Origin: Alishewanella agri BL06
GTDB lineage: Bacteria; Pseudomonadota; Gammaproteobacteria; Enterobacterales; Alteromonadaceae
DNA length: 64,000 bases
Reading direction: 5' to 3'
NCBI RefSeq assembly: GCF_000272005.1
Contig: NZ_AKKU01000025.1
Location: 215,493 to 279,492, forward strand
Of this stretch, positions 24,923-36,338 are shown in pieces. Numbering within the stretch: position 1 is the first letter of the stretch; every line of letters begins with the position of its first letter. Under the pieces are notes generated by a model, which did no database searches, was not told the origin of the DNA, and saw only the letters and a program-made list of their open reading frames with translations. Made by a program: the position numbers and the translations under genes.

Positions 24923-25873
24923 ATGGCACGCGAACAATTAGGTATTTGTGCGGAGGCAAATTTACATGGCAGTTATCTGCTATGTAATGTACTGGACGGT
25001 CAGGAAGCGATACTGCGACAAAAACTGGCGCGGATTCCGCATATCATGCAGCGCTTGGCAGAGCACTTTTCGGAAGCGATGTTAAGCGGGTTGGTGGCGG
25101 TTAGTAGTCACTATTGGGATAACCTTTACCCGTGGCAAAGACCTGTTGGTCTACAGGCATTTCCTGTCTTGCCGTCAGAGCATTTGGCCGTAAGCTGTAC
25201 GATGGCCGATTTACTTATCCAGATCCGCTCAGATCGTTTGGATGTCAATTACATTGCGCTGCAGCAAATTCAACAGCTGTTGATGGCGAATGTTGAAGTG
25301 GTAGAGCAATTAAGTGGGTTCCGTTATCTGGATGGGCGTCAACTCACCGGCTTTATTGATGCGCCGCAAAACCCGCGCGGTCTGAAACGCCGGCAAGCAG
25401 CTTTGGTGACAGCTGACGAGTCGGCAGTATTTGCCGGCGGCAGTTATGTGCATTTTTATCGTGCCAGTCTGGATCTAAAACACTGGCAACAGCTCACCTT
25501 ACCGCAACAGGAAGATATTCATGGTTATGTTAAGCTGGATGCGAAGCCGCTGAGCATGGCGCGCTTGCAGCCGAATAGCCACCTGTTATGTTGTCAACTT
25601 AATGAACAGCAGCAGTTGCCTATCTTGCAGCAGAATATGCCTTTTGCACATAACAGCAATCAAGGTTGCCTGCATTTAAGTTTTAGTCAGCAGCCGGAGC
25701 ACTTTGTCCGGCAATGGTGTTATCGCCTGGGTCTAAACGAGGGGCGTTACTATGACAGCCTGCTGGACTATTATCGTATCGATCTGGCAGCCGCCTATTT
25801 TGCACCCTCTGTAAGTTTTTTAGAGGCTGCGGCGCATGGCAGTTTAAACGCTACCGCCAGCGACGTTTATTGA
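24923..25873 (+). CDS. Dyp-type peroxidase family protein with altered distal site
   Basis: 316 residues, typical of class-B Dyp peroxidases. The family motif reads GFIDA (143-147; usually GFIDG), keeping the distal Asp D146. The proximal heme His is probably H220 in PNSHLLC. The distal stretch ILQQNMPFA (234-242) has Gln236 where the family has Arg (ILRDN or ILRRS), while Asn238 is kept. Loss of that Arg abolishes or lowers peroxidase activity in studied homologues, so the role may differ. No signal peptide. AGGGAG lies just before the start, right outside the MITE end, so the native promoter was probably displaced. Confidence 0.88.
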   Translation: MAREQLGICAEANLHGSYLLCNVLDGQEAILRQKLARIPHIMQRLAEHFSEAMLSGLVAVSSHYWDNLYPWQRPVGLQAFPVLPSEHLAVSCTMADLLIQIRSDRLDVNYIALQQIQQLLMANVEVVEQLSGFRYLDGRQLTGFIDAPQNPRGLKRRQAALVTADESAVFAGGSYVHFYRASLDLKHWQQLTLPQQEDIHGYVKLDAKPLSMARLQPNSHLLCCQLNEQQQLPILQQNMPFAHNSNQGCLHLSFSQQPEHFVRQWCYRLGLNEGRYYDSLLDYYRIDLAAAYFAPSVSFLEAAAHGSLNATASDVY

Positions 25874-25874
25874 C

Positions 25875-26342
25875 TTAAACTTTTTCAAATAACTCAGTGA
25901 CTTTTTGCAGGGTAAAGTCGATATTTTTCACGCTAATCGGCGCAATGAAAATCGTATCGTCACCCGCTATGGTCCCCAATACGCCTTCAGCCTTGCCAAC
26001 TGAATCCAGCAAACGGGCAATCAGTTGCGCCGCACCCGGGCTGGTTCGGATAATAATCATCACATCGTTGTGTTCGATGTCCAGCACTAGCTGCCGTAGC
26101 GGGCTTTTGGTGGTGGGTACCCCCAGCTCCGGTGGCAGGGTGTAGACCATTTCCTGTCGGGCATTACGGGTGCGTACCGCACCGTATTTGCTCAGCATAC
26201 GGGAGACTTTGGACTGGCTAACGTTATCAAACCCTTCTTTTTTCAGCGCATCGACAATTTCGCCCTGAGAACCAAAACTTTCCGTTTTCAATAAGGCTTT
26301 AAAAGCATGGATCAGCGCTTCCTGGCGGTTTTGTTTTGTCAT
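25875..26342 (-). CDS. argR: Arginine repressor
   Basis: 155 residues. An N-terminal winged helix (about 1-75, [35 protein letters not shown]) precedes the C-terminal arginine-binding oligomerisation domain with [11 protein letters not shown]. It represses arginine biosynthesis and forms hexamers. The frame extends upstream to 26453, but the ATG at 26342 gives the family N-terminus. It is divergent from mdh, the usual order in this group. I did not find a clear ARG box in the 215-bp gap. It is convergent with the peroxidase gene, 1 nt apart. Confidence 0.96.
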   Translation of the reverse strand: MTKQNRQEALIHAFKALLKTESFGSQGEIVDALKKEGFDNVSQSKVSRMLSKYGAVRTRNARQEMVYTLPPELGVPTTKSPLRQLVLDIEHNDVMIIIRTSPGAAQLIARLLDSVGKAEGVLGTIAGDDTIFIAPISVKNIDFTLQKVTELFEKV

Positions 26343-26557
26343 AGTTTGAGTTTCCGCGTTATTCGTTAGACGGATACTAACAAAAATCGCGCAACAATGC
26401 AGTTGGTACAGTAAAATAGGCTTTACGCTTTTAAAGCGCTCTGGCGAAGGCAAAGTCGCCGAAATTGCTTAGACTTTAGGCGTAAGATATTTGTAATTTC
26501 GCGGCCATTTCAGTATTGTTGGCGCGGTTATTCTGAACTGTAAAATTGGAGAGAATC

Positions 26558-27496
26558 ATGAAAGTTGCCGTATTAGGTGCAGCCGGTGGTATCGGTCAGG
26601 CACTGTCTTTATTACTGAAATTAGATTTACCTGCCGGCACAGACTTAGCCTTATATGATCTGGCTCCAGTAACACCGGGCGTGGCGGTAGATTTAAGCCA
26701 TATCCCAACCGCAGTAAAAGTAACGGGTTATGGTAAAGAAGACCTGAGCAAGGCGCTGGTCGGTGCTGATATCGTGATGATTCCTGCTGGTATGCCGCGC
26801 AAGCCAGGTATGGACCGCTCTGATTTATTCAATATCAACGCCGGCGTAGTAAAAACCCTGGCCGAAGCCATTGTTGAAAATTGCCCGAAAGCGCTGGTGG
26901 GTATTATCACTAACCCGGTCAATACCACTGTTGCTATCGCTGCTGACGTGTTCAAAAAAGCTGGCACTTACGATCCGCGTCGCTTGTTCGGTGTGACGAC
27001 GCTGGATGTAATCCGTGCTGAAACCTTCGTTGCCGAATTAAAAGGCAAAAGCCCTGTTGATGTGGCCGTGCCTGTTATCGGTGGTCACAGTGGCACCACT
27101 ATTCTGCCATTATTATCGCAAGTGGCTGATGTCAGTTTCTCGGATGAGGAAGTGAAATCTTTAACGCACCGTATTCAGAACGCCGGTACTGAAGTGGTTG
27201 AAGCTAAGGCGGGTGGCGGATCGGCTACGCTGTCTATGGGTCAGGCAGCTGCCCGTTTCTGTTTGTCACTGGTTAAAGGTTTACAAGGTAAAACGGTTAC
27301 TGAATACGCTTATGTAGAAGGTAACGGTGAATATGCCCGTTTCTTCGCTCAGCCAATCGTACTGGGTAAAAACGGTGTCGAGCACCTGCTGCCAATCGGC
27401 GAGCTGAGTGCTTTTGAACAAAAAGCCATGACCGATATGTTAGGCACCCTGAAAGCGGATATTACGCTGGGTGAAGAGTTCGTTAAGAACAATTAA
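26558..27496 (+). CDS. mdh: Malate dehydrogenase (NAD)
   Basis: 312 residues, the size of E. coli Mdh. The nucleotide fold starts at [21 protein letters not shown]. Catalytic motifs are [16 protein letters not shown] (substrate Arg), TNPVNTTV and [15 protein letters not shown] (catalytic His). TCA-cycle enzyme in the cytoplasm. The start at 26558 is preceded by GGAGAGA, although the frame opens at 26546. A terminator follows. Confidence 0.98.
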   Translation: MKVAVLGAAGGIGQALSLLLKLDLPAGTDLALYDLAPVTPGVAVDLSHIPTAVKVTGYGKEDLSKALVGADIVMIPAGMPRKPGMDRSDLFNINAGVVKTLAEAIVENCPKALVGIITNPVNTTVAIAADVFKKAGTYDPRRLFGVTTLDVIRAETFVAELKGKSPVDVAVPVIGGHSGTTILPLLSQVADVSFSDEEVKSLTHRIQNAGTEVVEAKAGGGSATLSMGQAAARFCLSLVKGLQGKTVTEYAYVEGNGEYARFFAQPIVLGKNGVEHLLPIGELSAFEQKAMTDMLGTLKADITLGEEFVKNN

Positions 27497-27517
27497 GCCT
27501 GGTCGTCGCTATAACAA

Positions 27518-27546
27518 TAAAGGCGCCGTTGGCGCCTTTATGTTTT
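27518..27546. terminator. Bidirectional terminator between mdh and ispB
   Basis: TAAAGGCGCC (27518-27527) and GGCGCCTTTA (27531-27540) form a perfect 10-bp stem with a GTT loop, followed by TGTTTTT on the plus strand. It lies between convergent genes. Confidence 0.85.
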
Positions 27547-27605
27547 TGCGGATTCGGTTTGTGCTATCACCTTTAAGTGACAGCACCCGTAAGTGACAGC
27601 GCGCG

Positions 27606-28577
27606 TTAGTGACTGCGTGATACGGCGATATCCGCCAAGGCCAGCAGCGCCTGCTTGTAAGGGCTATCCGGCAGCGGCTGCAGCGCCAATTGTGCGGCTT
27701 TCGCTTCCTGCTCGGCTTTGTTGCGGGTATAGTCAAAAGCGCCGGTTTGCTCTAAAGCTGCCATAATTTCAGTAAAGTGCTGCATACCATTGCCCTCGGT
27801 AATGGCCTCGCGAATTAATTGTTGCTGCCGTTCGTTACCCAGTTTTAATGCATGCAGTAGTGGCAGGGTAGGCTTGCCTTCAGCCAGATCATCACCGATA
27901 TTCTTACCCAGCTCTGCAGCATCGGCCTGATAGTCCAGCACATCATCGATTAGCTGAAAGGCAGTACCCAGATGCATACCATAGGCCTGCATCGCCTTTT
28001 CAATCACGGCGGGCTGATTGGAAATAACCGCTGCTAACTGGGTTGCCGCTTCAAATAATTTGGCCGTTTTGCAGTAAATGACCTGCATATAGCTTTGCTC
28101 GGTAGTATCCGGATCATTCACATTCATCAGCTGCAGCACTTCACCTTCAGCGATAATGTTAGTGGCGTCGGCCAGTACTTGCATTACCCGCATACTGTTT
28201 AATGACACCATCATCTGAAACGAGCGGCTATACAGGAAATCACCAACTAATACACTGGCCTGATTGCCGAATAGCGCGTTAGCGGTTTCTTTACCACGGC
28301 GCATGGTTGACTCATCCACCACGTCATCGTGCAGCAGGGTTGAGGTGTGAATAAACTCGACAATAGCGGCAACACTAATATGTTGTTCACCCTGATAACC
28401 CAGGGCCCGCGCGGCTAATACGGCCAGCAGGGGGCGTAACCTTTTACCGCCGCTATTGACGATATAGATGCCAAGTTGGTTAATCAGCGCCACGTCTGAG
28501 CTGAGCTGAGAGAAGATCTGCTGGTTTACTGCCGTCATATCGGCGGCCGCGAGGCGTTGAATTTCGTCGAGCGTCAT
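27606..28577 (-). CDS. ispB: Octaprenyl diphosphate synthase
   Basis: 323 residues of a long-chain trans-prenyltransferase. The first Asp-rich motif is LLHDDVVDES and the second LIDDVLDYQ. GGKRLRPLL is the substrate-binding strand. It makes the side chain of ubiquinone and menaquinone. It is divergent from rplU, as in E. coli, with 217 bp between the start codons. Confidence 0.96.
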   Translation of the reverse strand: MTLDEIQRLAAADMTAVNQQIFSQLSSDVALINQLGIYIVNSGGKRLRPLLAVLAARALGYQGEQHISVAAIVEFIHTSTLLHDDVVDESTMRRGKETANALFGNQASVLVGDFLYSRSFQMMVSLNSMRVMQVLADATNIIAEGEVLQLMNVNDPDTTEQSYMQVIYCKTAKLFEAATQLAAVISNQPAVIEKAMQAYGMHLGTAFQLIDDVLDYQADAAELGKNIGDDLAEGKPTLPLLHALKLGNERQQQLIREAITEGNGMQHFTEIMAALEQTGAFDYTRNKAEQEAKAAQLALQPLPDSPYKQALLALADIAVSRSH

Positions 28578-28692
28578 TTGCCAACAACTGCGTTAAGTCT
28601 CTGAATGGCGGCAATTCTACACTAATAGCAGGCTTGGCTAAAATGAAATCTGGATCCTTTTCTGCGTCAGCAGATCTTTTTCATAATTGTGC

Positions 28693-28721
28693 TTGCGGCT
28701 GTGGGGGAAATTGCGTACAAT
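28693..28721 (+). promoter_or_regulatory. Promoter of rplU-rpmA-obgE
   Basis: TTGCGG (28693-28698), 17-bp spacer, TACAAT (28716-28721), a good sigma-70 match. It leaves a leader of about 67 nt before the rplU start. Confidence 0.6.
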
Positions 28722-28794
28722 TCGCGCCCTGTGAATTGAATTAACACGCCCCTTTATTTTAACAAGCGATGGCGTGCTTTGTACGGAGTTAACT

Positions 28795-29103
28795 ATGTAC
28801 GCGGTTTTCCAAAGTGGTGGCAAACAGCACCGTGTGACGGAAGGTCAGACTCTTCGTCTGGAGAAGTTAGACCTGGAAACAGGCGCAACAATCGAATTTA
28901 CCCCGTTGATGATCGCTAACGGCGAAGTTATCAACATCGGTGCCCCTTTAGTTGAAGGTGGTAAAGTAGTAGCGGAAGTGGTCAGTCATGGCCGTGGCGA
29001 TAAGATCAAGATCGTCAAGTTCCGTCGTCGTAAGCATTCACGCAAACAGATGGGCCACCGTCAGTGGTTCACTGAAGTGAAAATCACCAGCATAAGCGCG
29101 TAA
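28795..29103 (+). CDS. rplU: 50S ribosomal protein L21 (bL21)
   Basis: 102 residues starting [25 protein letters not shown], with the L21 signature [16 protein letters not shown]. The frame extends upstream to 28774, but GGAG before the ATG at 28795 and the family N-terminus decide. First gene of the rplU-rpmA unit. Confidence 0.98.
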   Translation: MYAVFQSGGKQHRVTEGQTLRLEKLDLETGATIEFTPLMIANGEVINIGAPLVEGGKVVAEVVSHGRGDKIKIVKFRRRKHSRKQMGHRQWFTEVKITSISA

Positions 29104-29118
29104 CAGGAGTATCGACAC

Positions 29119-29376
29119 ATGGCAAGTAAGAAAGGTGTAGGTAGCACTCGTAACGGTCGCGATTCAGAAGCTAAACGCTTAGGTGTTAAGCGTTTCGGTG
29201 GTGAGTCTGTATTAGCAGGTAACATCATTGTGCGTCAGCGTGGTACTAAGTTCCATGCCGGCAGCAACGTTGGTATCGGTAAAGACCACACTTTATTCGC
29301 CTTAACCGACGGTAAAGTGAAATTCGAAGTGAAAGGCGAACACAACCGTAAGTTCGTTAGCATCGTCAGCGAATAA
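29119..29376 (+). CDS. rpmA: 50S ribosomal protein L27 (bL27)
   Basis: 85 residues. [29 protein letters not shown] is the L27 signature; the N-terminus reaches the peptidyl transferase centre. It lies 15 nt after rplU with AGGAG before it. Confidence 0.98.
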   Translation: MASKKGVGSTRNGRDSEAKRLGVKRFGGESVLAGNIIVRQRGTKFHAGSNVGIGKDHTLFALTDGKVKFEVKGEHNRKFVSIVSE

Positions 29377-29394
29377 GCTGCAGATCTTCGAAAG

Positions 29395-29420
29395 AACCCC
29401 GCCTGGTGCGGGGTTTTTTT
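29395..29420 (+). terminator. Rho-independent terminator after rpmA
   Basis: CCCCGC (29397-29402) pairs with GCGGGG (29408-29413) around CTGGT, followed by seven T. It separates the ribosomal genes from obgE, so obgE likely needs readthrough or its own promoter. Confidence 0.88.
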
Positions 29421-29479
29421 ATAAATTTTCCGCACCCCCCGACATAGGTTATACTTGGCTGCATAAGTCAGGTTCCTAA

Positions 29480-30661
<1,182 letters not shown>

Positions 30662-30669
30662 GCCCGACG

Positions 30670-31158
30670 ATGCGGATTTCGATGATAGCCGCAATGGCGC
30701 AGCAGCGGGTGATTGGTTTAAATAACCAAATGCCCTGGCATTTACCCGCTGATTTACAACACTTTAAAAAAGTCACGCTCGGCAAGCCAGTAGTGATGGG
30801 GCGTAAGACCTTTGAGTCGATTGGCCGGCCCTTACCGGGGCGGCGTAATATCGTTATCAGCCGGCAAACGCCAGCGGTCGATAGCCCGGTCGAGTGGGTC
30901 AGTAGCATCGAGCAGGCATTAGCCTTATTGGCGGAACAGCCGGAAGTGATGATTATTGGCGGTGCCGAGATTTACCGGCAGTGTCTGCCGCTGGCCCAGC
31001 GTTTATACCTGACGGAAATCGCGCTTGAAACTGCCGGAGACGCCTTTTTCCCGGATTACCATGCTGCGGGCAACTGGCAGGAGATCGCGCGCGAGGAACA
31101 TCCACAGAGCGCAGAGAATCCGCTGGGTTATCGTTTTATTACGCTGGAACGGCAGTAG
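30670..31158 (+). CDS. folA: Dihydrofolate reductase
   Basis: 162 residues. The N-terminal MRISMIAAMAQQRVIGLNNQMPWHLPADL contains the Met20 loop and substrate Asp28 region; VVMGRKTFESIG and MIIGGAEIYRQ are NADPH-binding motifs. Makes tetrahydrofolate. It follows obgE by 8 nt without a strong ribosome site of its own. Confidence 0.97.
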   Translation: MRISMIAAMAQQRVIGLNNQMPWHLPADLQHFKKVTLGKPVVMGRKTFESIGRPLPGRRNIVISRQTPAVDSPVEWVSSIEQALALLAEQPEVMIIGGAEIYRQCLPLAQRLYLTEIALETAGDAFFPDYHAAGNWQEIAREEHPQSAENPLGYRFITLERQ

Positions 31159-31229
31159 GCATTACAGCGCAGTGGCTGAGTGACGCTTCAGGCAATAAGC
31201 AAGCCGTCAAATAGCTATACAACAGATAA

Positions 31230-31256
31230 AAAAGGCCAGCATCACGCTGGCCTTTT
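31230..31256. terminator. Bidirectional terminator between folA and the chemotaxis receptor
   Basis: AAAAGGCCAGC (31230-31240) and GCTGGCCTTTT (31246-31256) form a perfect 11-bp stem with a 5-nt loop. It works for both convergent genes. Confidence 0.88.
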
Positions 31257-31271
31257 GACGTCTGAGTCAGG

Positions 31272-33281
31272 TTACACTTTAAACTGATCGACTGAACGCC
31301 GCAGCTCTTCGGCCAGCTTCGCCACTTCATGGCTGGAGGCTGAGGTTTGTTCGGCACCTGAGGCAGTTTGTTCAGCAATGGCCACAATAGACTCCAGCAA
31401 ACCGCTAATTTCAGCTGATACCTGATGCTGCTCTTTGGCGGCACTGGAAATCTGCTCGCTCATGTCGTGAGCCAGATGTACCGCATGGGTAATCGAATCC
31501 AGTGCTGAGGTGGCGACTTCCGTCTTGGCAACACAATCCTCGGCTTGCTTTTTACCTTTGTTCATCGCTTCTACCGCGGCATGAGCACCGGTTTGCAGCG
31601 CCTGGATCATTGCCTGAATTTCCTGGGTCGAAGCCTGCGTCTTGCTGGCCAGCGAGCGTACTTCATCGGCAACAACGGCAAAGCCGCGGCCCTGTTCACC
31701 GGCACGGGCTGCCTCAATAGCAGCGTTTAACGCCAGCAGATTGGTTTGCTCCGCAATGCCGCGGATAACATCCAAGATGCTGCCAATAGAGGCGCTGTCT
31801 TTATGCAGCTTGTTGATCACCTGTGACGCTTGCTCTACTTCGCGTGACAGCTGGATAATGATGGCTTTGTTTTCCAGTGAAATGCCTTTTACCCGCTCGG
31901 CTTCTTTATCGGCATTCTTGATCTCGTTAAGCGCATCATTCGAACTTTGCAGCACGCCTTGCGAGGTACTGCTCATTTCGGTGGTGGCGGTTGCTGCCTG
32001 AGTAACCTGAGATTTTTGCTCGCGGATAGCCTGAGTGGTTTGCAGCGTGATGGCTGAGGTTTCTTCTGACGCTGCGGCCAGCTGGGTTGAGCGCGAGATA
32101 ATACCCTGAATTAGTTGCTGCAGACTCTGGTTAACCTTGTTGATATTACGGGAAAGTTCACCAAATTCGTCCTGGCTACGATCGTTGAGTTGCTGGGTTA
32201 AATCACCCGAAGCAACGATACCAAGCATGGCGTTGATTTTCCCCAGCGGCTTCACAATGGCAGTGACCGTGCGGTAGGCGATAAAAACGGCTACCAGGGT
32301 TGAGATCAACATTACGACAAAAATAGCTATGACGGCATTACTGACACTTTTCTGACTCTCGTCCTGAATCGTGGTGGCAACCTGAGTACTTTGATTCAGC
32401 AGGGCGTCCAACCGCGTTAGAGCCAAAGCTGTTTGTTCATCAGCCTGCAGTAATAGTTGATTCGCACGTTCTTTACCTGCGAGAAGTTTGGCTTTGGTGC
32501 CGGGAATACCCTGGTTAGTATCCAGCAGACTGTTAACTATAGTGAGCTTTTCTTCTAAATCAGCCGGCATTGGCACTTGTGAGGCTTCGCGCAGCATTAC
32601 CGAGAGTTGTGTTGCCAAATCTTGTAACCGGAATGCGATATCGTTACTGATGGTGGTAGCAGTACTATCATTAGTCGTGCGGTTTAAATCGACCACTACA
32701 CTGAGCAGACTGTTGATGCCGGTTTCCATTTGGGTTGCCGCCTGATAGGCTTGTGGAAAACGGTTACGAACGTTGCTGATATCGGTGAAATCCAGTAACA
32801 GCGCTGCCATATCATCGGCAGTCATTTCCAGTTCACTCAGCTTATCGTCAATCTCGTTTTGTGAGCGAAGATTTTGCTCTAATTGCTCAAATAGCTGGTT
32901 TGAGAGTGGAATAAAGGCATCATAGGCAAGATTAACTTGCTGCGCCGCACCAGCCAGAGTTTGTTGTTGTTGTACTGCAGTATTAAGTTGGCTAGCAGCC
33001 GTTTGGTAAGCCTGTTGCTCGGTATTAAACTGTTGCCGTAGCGCAGTGATCTGACTTTGTTCTTGCGCGTTAAAAGCTTGCAGACTGATCTTACTCATCA
33101 GTACAAACTCGCTTTTCATCAGCGCGCTATTTTCCAAAGCCGGGATTGAGATGGTGTTCACCTCAGCGGTGGACTTACTGATACCGCTGAGCTGCGTATA
33201 AGCAGTTAAACCAATAAACAGCAGCAATAAGGTGATAACGCTAAAACCGCCAACTACCCTCAGTTTTACGGTCAACTTCAT
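31272..33281 (-). CDS. Methyl-accepting chemotaxis protein
   Basis: 669 residues. TM1 is about 12-31 ([21 protein letters not shown]), then a long helical periplasmic sensor (about 32-310), TM2 ([21 protein letters not shown]), a HAMP domain and the signalling domain. The hairpin tip [23 protein letters not shown] is fully conserved. Gln/Glu pairs such as [13 protein letters not shown] are likely methylation sites. The helical-bundle sensor gives no ligand. No CheR-binding pentapeptide is at the end (SVDQFKV). GGAG lies before the ATG. Confidence 0.96.
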   Translation of the reverse strand: MKLTVKLRVVGGFSVITLLLLFIGLTAYTQLSGISKSTAEVNTISIPALENSALMKSEFVLMSKISLQAFNAQEQSQITALRQQFNTEQQAYQTAASQLNTAVQQQQTLAGAAQQVNLAYDAFIPLSNQLFEQLEQNLRSQNEIDDKLSELEMTADDMAALLLDFTDISNVRNRFPQAYQAATQMETGINSLLSVVVDLNRTTNDSTATTISNDIAFRLQDLATQLSVMLREASQVPMPADLEEKLTIVNSLLDTNQGIPGTKAKLLAGKERANQLLLQADEQTALALTRLDALLNQSTQVATTIQDESQKSVSNAVIAIFVVMLISTLVAVFIAYRTVTAIVKPLGKINAMLGIVASGDLTQQLNDRSQDEFGELSRNINKVNQSLQQLIQGIISRSTQLAAASEETSAITLQTTQAIREQKSQVTQAATATTEMSSTSQGVLQSSNDALNEIKNADKEAERVKGISLENKAIIIQLSREVEQASQVINKLHKDSASIGSILDVIRGIAEQTNLLALNAAIEAARAGEQGRGFAVVADEVRSLASKTQASTQEIQAMIQALQTGAHAAVEAMNKGKKQAEDCVAKTEVATSALDSITHAVHLAHDMSEQISSAAKEQHQVSAEISGLLESIVAIAEQTASGAEQTSASSHEVAKLAEELRRSVDQFKV

Positions 33282-33358
33282 AACAACTCCAATCGAAAGT
33301 TCAGGCCGGTACTGCGGCCGTTGCCACTAGGTAGCTATTGCCAGCCGGTATCGACTTA

Positions 33359-34165
33359 TTATTTTTGTTCTGCCCAGACACTATAGCGTTGTCTATTCTC
33401 AACGCAATAGGCAGTCAGCATATTTCCCCAGACGCAGCCCGTATCGAGCGCATGAATGCCTGGTACCGGACTATAACCATTTAACGCCGCCCAATGTCCG
33501 AAAAAGAGTTCAGGGTGAGCTTTGTCACGCCAGAACTCGTACCAGGGACGCAAGCCAGGGGTTTGTTCTGGCGCAGTTTTACTGGTTAACTCAAGGGCAC
33601 CATCTGTTTGACAGAAGCGCATTCTGGTACAAGCGTTAATGGTATAGCGCCAACGTTGCTCAGCGGTGATGGCATCTGTCCAGCGAGTCGGTGTGTTTCC
33701 ATACATGGTGGCAAGTAAGAGCTTTGGGTCCTGTTGCAATAGCAAACTGACTTCAGCGGTTGCGGCAAGTGCCGTGGTCAGATCCCAATCAGGTGCCAAA
33801 CCGGCATGGACCATCAGATAACTGCCGTCTGTACTTTGCTGAATTAAAGGTTGTTGCCGAAGCCAATCGATCAGCTCCGGCAGCTGCGGTGCTTGCAGCA
33901 GTTGCTGTAATTGGTCGCTGGCTTTAACTTTGCCAAAGCCGTAATAATGGGCGATAAAGTTCAGGTCATGATTTCCAAGCACGGTTTTAGCCGTCGCACC
34001 CAGCTCCCGCACGAACTCAATACAGGCTAGTGAGTCAGGTCCACGGGCAATCAGATCACCGCAGAACCACAGCTGGTCGCTAGCGGCATTAAAGTTGATG
34101 GTGTTTAGCAGCCGTTGCAGAGGCTCAAAGCAACCCTGCAAATCGCCGATGATATAAGTGGCCAT
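33359..34165 (-). CDS. apaH: Bis(5'-nucleosyl)-tetraphosphatase, symmetrical
   Basis: 268 residues. Metallophosphatase motifs GDLQGC, GDLIARGPDS, GNHD and HAGL are present. It splits Ap4A into two ADP and also acts on nucleotide-capped RNA. It shares one base with the apaG stop, so it is translationally coupled at the end of the lptD-apaH cluster. Confidence 0.97.
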   Translation of the reverse strand: MATYIIGDLQGCFEPLQRLLNTINFNAASDQLWFCGDLIARGPDSLACIEFVRELGATAKTVLGNHDLNFIAHYYGFGKVKASDQLQQLLQAPQLPELIDWLRQQPLIQQSTDGSYLMVHAGLAPDWDLTTALAATAEVSLLLQQDPKLLLATMYGNTPTRWTDAITAEQRWRYTINACTRMRFCQTDGALELTSKTAPEQTPGLRPWYEFWRDKAHPELFFGHWAALNGYSPVPGIHALDTGCVWGNMLTAYCVENRQRYSVWAEQK

Positions 34166-34542
34166 CAGTTTAGGATATTTGGCATCGCCAGGCGAAACAG
34201 TGGAATAGGGGCATTGAAAGCCCGCTGATCAGCAGCCTGCATTTCATAATGCCCCTGCATGGTGCCTACCGGGGTTTCCAGTACGGCGCCGCTGGTGTAA
34301 CTATAAGTCTCACCAGGCTGCAGTTCAGGTTGCACACCAATCACGCCGTCACCCCTCACTTCAGATTGTTTGCCGTTACCGTCGGTGATTTGCCAGTAAC
34401 GTCTTAATAACTGTACCGCTTGTGGCCCATTATTAGTGATGGTGACACAGTAGGCAAACACATAACGATGTTCGGCTGGATTAGATTGTGCCCCCAGATA
34501 AAAACTGTCGACCGTTACGGCTATCGGAGATTCAATTTGCAT
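34165..34542 (-). CDS. apaG: ApaG/CorD protein
   Basis: 125 residues. The single beta-sandwich is marked by [45 protein letters not shown] and MQGHYEMQ. Exact role is unknown (CorD in Mg/Co homeostasis). It overlaps the rsmA 3' end by 11 nt and apaH by 1 nt. Confidence 0.97.
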   Translation of the reverse strand: MQIESPIAVTVDSFYLGAQSNPAEHRYVFAYCVTITNNGPQAVQLLRRYWQITDGNGKQSEVRGDGVIGVQPELQPGETYSYTSGAVLETPVGTMQGHYEMQAADQRAFNAPIPLFRLAMPNILN

Positions 34543-35350
34543 AACCTGCTTCCTGTGTCGCTAACCATTGCGCCACGCGAATAAAGTCCGCAACAGCTAA
34601 TTGCTCTGGCCGCAGCGTGGGATCAATACCCAGCGCTTGCAGCTGTTCTGCCGTGGCAAAATTACTAAAACAATTACGCAGTGTCTTGCGTCTTTGATTA
34701 AAGGCTTCTAAGCAAACCCGATTTAGAATCGCCGGATCAACGGCTGCGCGTTCAGCTTTATTGTAAGGCAGTAACCGCACGACTGCGGAGTCAACTTTGG
34801 GTGCCGGTTTAAAGGCGCCGGGGCCTACCTGAACCACCGGCAGCGCTTTACAGTAAAACTGCGTCATCACGCTTAAACGGCCATAATCTTTACTGCCATG
34901 ACTCGCTGTCATCCGCTCAACCACTTCTTTTTGCAACATAAAATGCATGGTGTCTATTTCATCTGCATATTCAAAGAGATGGAACAGAAGTGGTGTTGAA
35001 ATGTTATAAGGCAGGTTGCCAAATACCTTCAGTTTTTGCCCTGGTTTAACTAACTGGCGGAAATCGAATTTCATCGCATCGGCTTGATGGATGGTAAGTT
35101 TGCTGGCAAGCGTTGGATGCTGACGCAAGCGTTCAGCCAGATCGCGATCCAGCTCAACTACCGTCAGGTGTCCGGCTTGTTCAGCAACAGGTTCGGTCAG
35201 CGCACCCAAACCCGGGCCGATTTCGACCAATACATCATCGGCCTTGGGTGCAATAGCTTTAACAATACGGCCTATTACCTGAGGGTCATGCAGAAAGTTT
35301 TGCCCGAAACGTTTGCGGGCGCGATGGCCTTGATGAATATTATCGTTCAT
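34532..35350 (-). CDS. rsmA: 16S rRNA dimethyladenosine transferase (A1518/A1519)
   Basis: 272 residues. [14 protein letters not shown] is the family start, [13 protein letters not shown] the SAM loop and GNLPYNIST the catalytic motif. It methylates two adjacent adenosines late in 30S assembly. It overlaps the end of pdxA by 11 nt. Confidence 0.98.
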   Translation of the reverse strand: MNDNIHQGHRARKRFGQNFLHDPQVIGRIVKAIAPKADDVLVEIGPGLGALTEPVAEQAGHLTVVELDRDLAERLRQHPTLASKLTIHQADAMKFDFRQLVKPGQKLKVFGNLPYNISTPLLFHLFEYADEIDTMHFMLQKEVVERMTASHGSKDYGRLSVMTQFYCKALPVVQVGPGAFKPAPKVDSAVVRLLPYNKAERAAVDPAILNRVCLEAFNQRRKTLRNCFSNFATAEQLQALGIDPTLRPEQLAVADFIRVAQWLATQEAGYAN

Positions 35351-36338
35351 GAGTCTCTTGGGTTCGTTGTGCCAGTTGAATGGCCTCTCGGACGGCGTGA
35401 AACAGGCTGCCTGGGTCCGCTTTGCCTGTCGCTGCTAAATCCAAAGCTGTGCCGTGATCAACTGAAGTACGGATCAGCGGTAAACCGAGGCTGATATTAA
35501 CGGAGCGGCCAAAGCCTTTATATTTCAGCACTGGCAGCCCCTGATCGTGATACATCGCCAGCACGGCGTCAGCCTCATTCAAATATTTTGGTTGGAATAA
35601 GGTGTCTGCCGGCAGCGGCCCCACCAGTTGCATCCCGCTTGCTCTGAGTTCATCAAGGGCGGGAATAATAATGTCGATCTCCTCGCGGCCCAGATGGCCA
35701 CCCTCGCCAGCATGCGGATTTAAACCACAGACATAGATTTTAGGCTTGGCAATGCCAAATTTTTGCTGTAGGTCCTGGTGCAAAATACTTAACACTTTTA
35801 ATAGTCTTTCACGGGTAATGGCTTTAGCCACATAAGCAAGCGGGATATGGGTGGTTGCCAGCGCAACTCGCAATCCTTCTGTGGCAAGCATCATTACGAC
35901 ATAAGGCGTGTTAGATTGCTGAGCAAAAAATTCGGTATGCCCGCTAAAGGCAATACCGGCTTGATTAATAATACCTTTATGTACCGGCCCCGTTACGATA
36001 GCTGCAGCCTCGGCAGAGATAACCATCTCGCCCGCTGCAGTTAGGGTATCGACAACATAGTGGCCATTGGCTGCATTGAGCTGACCCGGGATAACGGGCG
36101 CAGCTAACGGAAAGTCGCGCACTGTCAGAGTGCCCGCGCTCTGCGGCTTGGCGGCTGCCTCCGGGTCAAATGGCAACAAAGTGACATTAATACCCAGTTG
36201 CTGTGCGCGCTGCATCAGCAATTGCTGGTTGGCGCAGATAACCAGCTCAACGGGCCAGTCCTGTTGGCTCAGTGCCAGCACCAGGTCCGGGCCAATGCCC
36301 GCTGGCTCACCGGGTGTAATAGCGAGCCGTAATGTCAT
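35340..36338 (-). CDS. pdxA: 4-hydroxythreonine-4-phosphate dehydrogenase
   Basis: 332 residues. [12 protein letters not shown] is the family start; [25 protein letters not shown] and [15 protein letters not shown] contain the metal-binding His. It acts in vitamin B6 synthesis. I chose the ATG at 36338, which shares one base with the surA stop (TGATG), over the in-frame TTG at 36341. Confidence 0.97.
   Translation of the reverse strand: MTLRLAITPGEPAGIGPDLVLALSQQDWPVELVICANQQLLMQRAQQLGINVTLLPFDPEAAAKPQSAGTLTVRDFPLAAPVIPGQLNAANGHYVVDTLTAAGEMVISAEAAAIVTGPVHKGIINQAGIAFSGHTEFFAQQSNTPYVVMMLATEGLRVALATTHIPLAYVAKAITRERLLKVLSILHQDLQQKFGIAKPKIYVCGLNPHAGEGGHLGREEIDIIIPALDELRASGMQLVGPLPADTLFQPKYLNEADAVLAMYHDQGLPVLKYKGFGRSVNISLGLPLIRTSVDHGTALDLAATGKADPGSLFHAVREAIQLAQRTQETHER

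Noticed and set aside
26343-26557. ARG boxes for ArgR autoregulation in the argR-mdh gap
   Set aside because: No TGAAT-N4-ATTCA match seen by eye; a matrix scan could still find weak sites.
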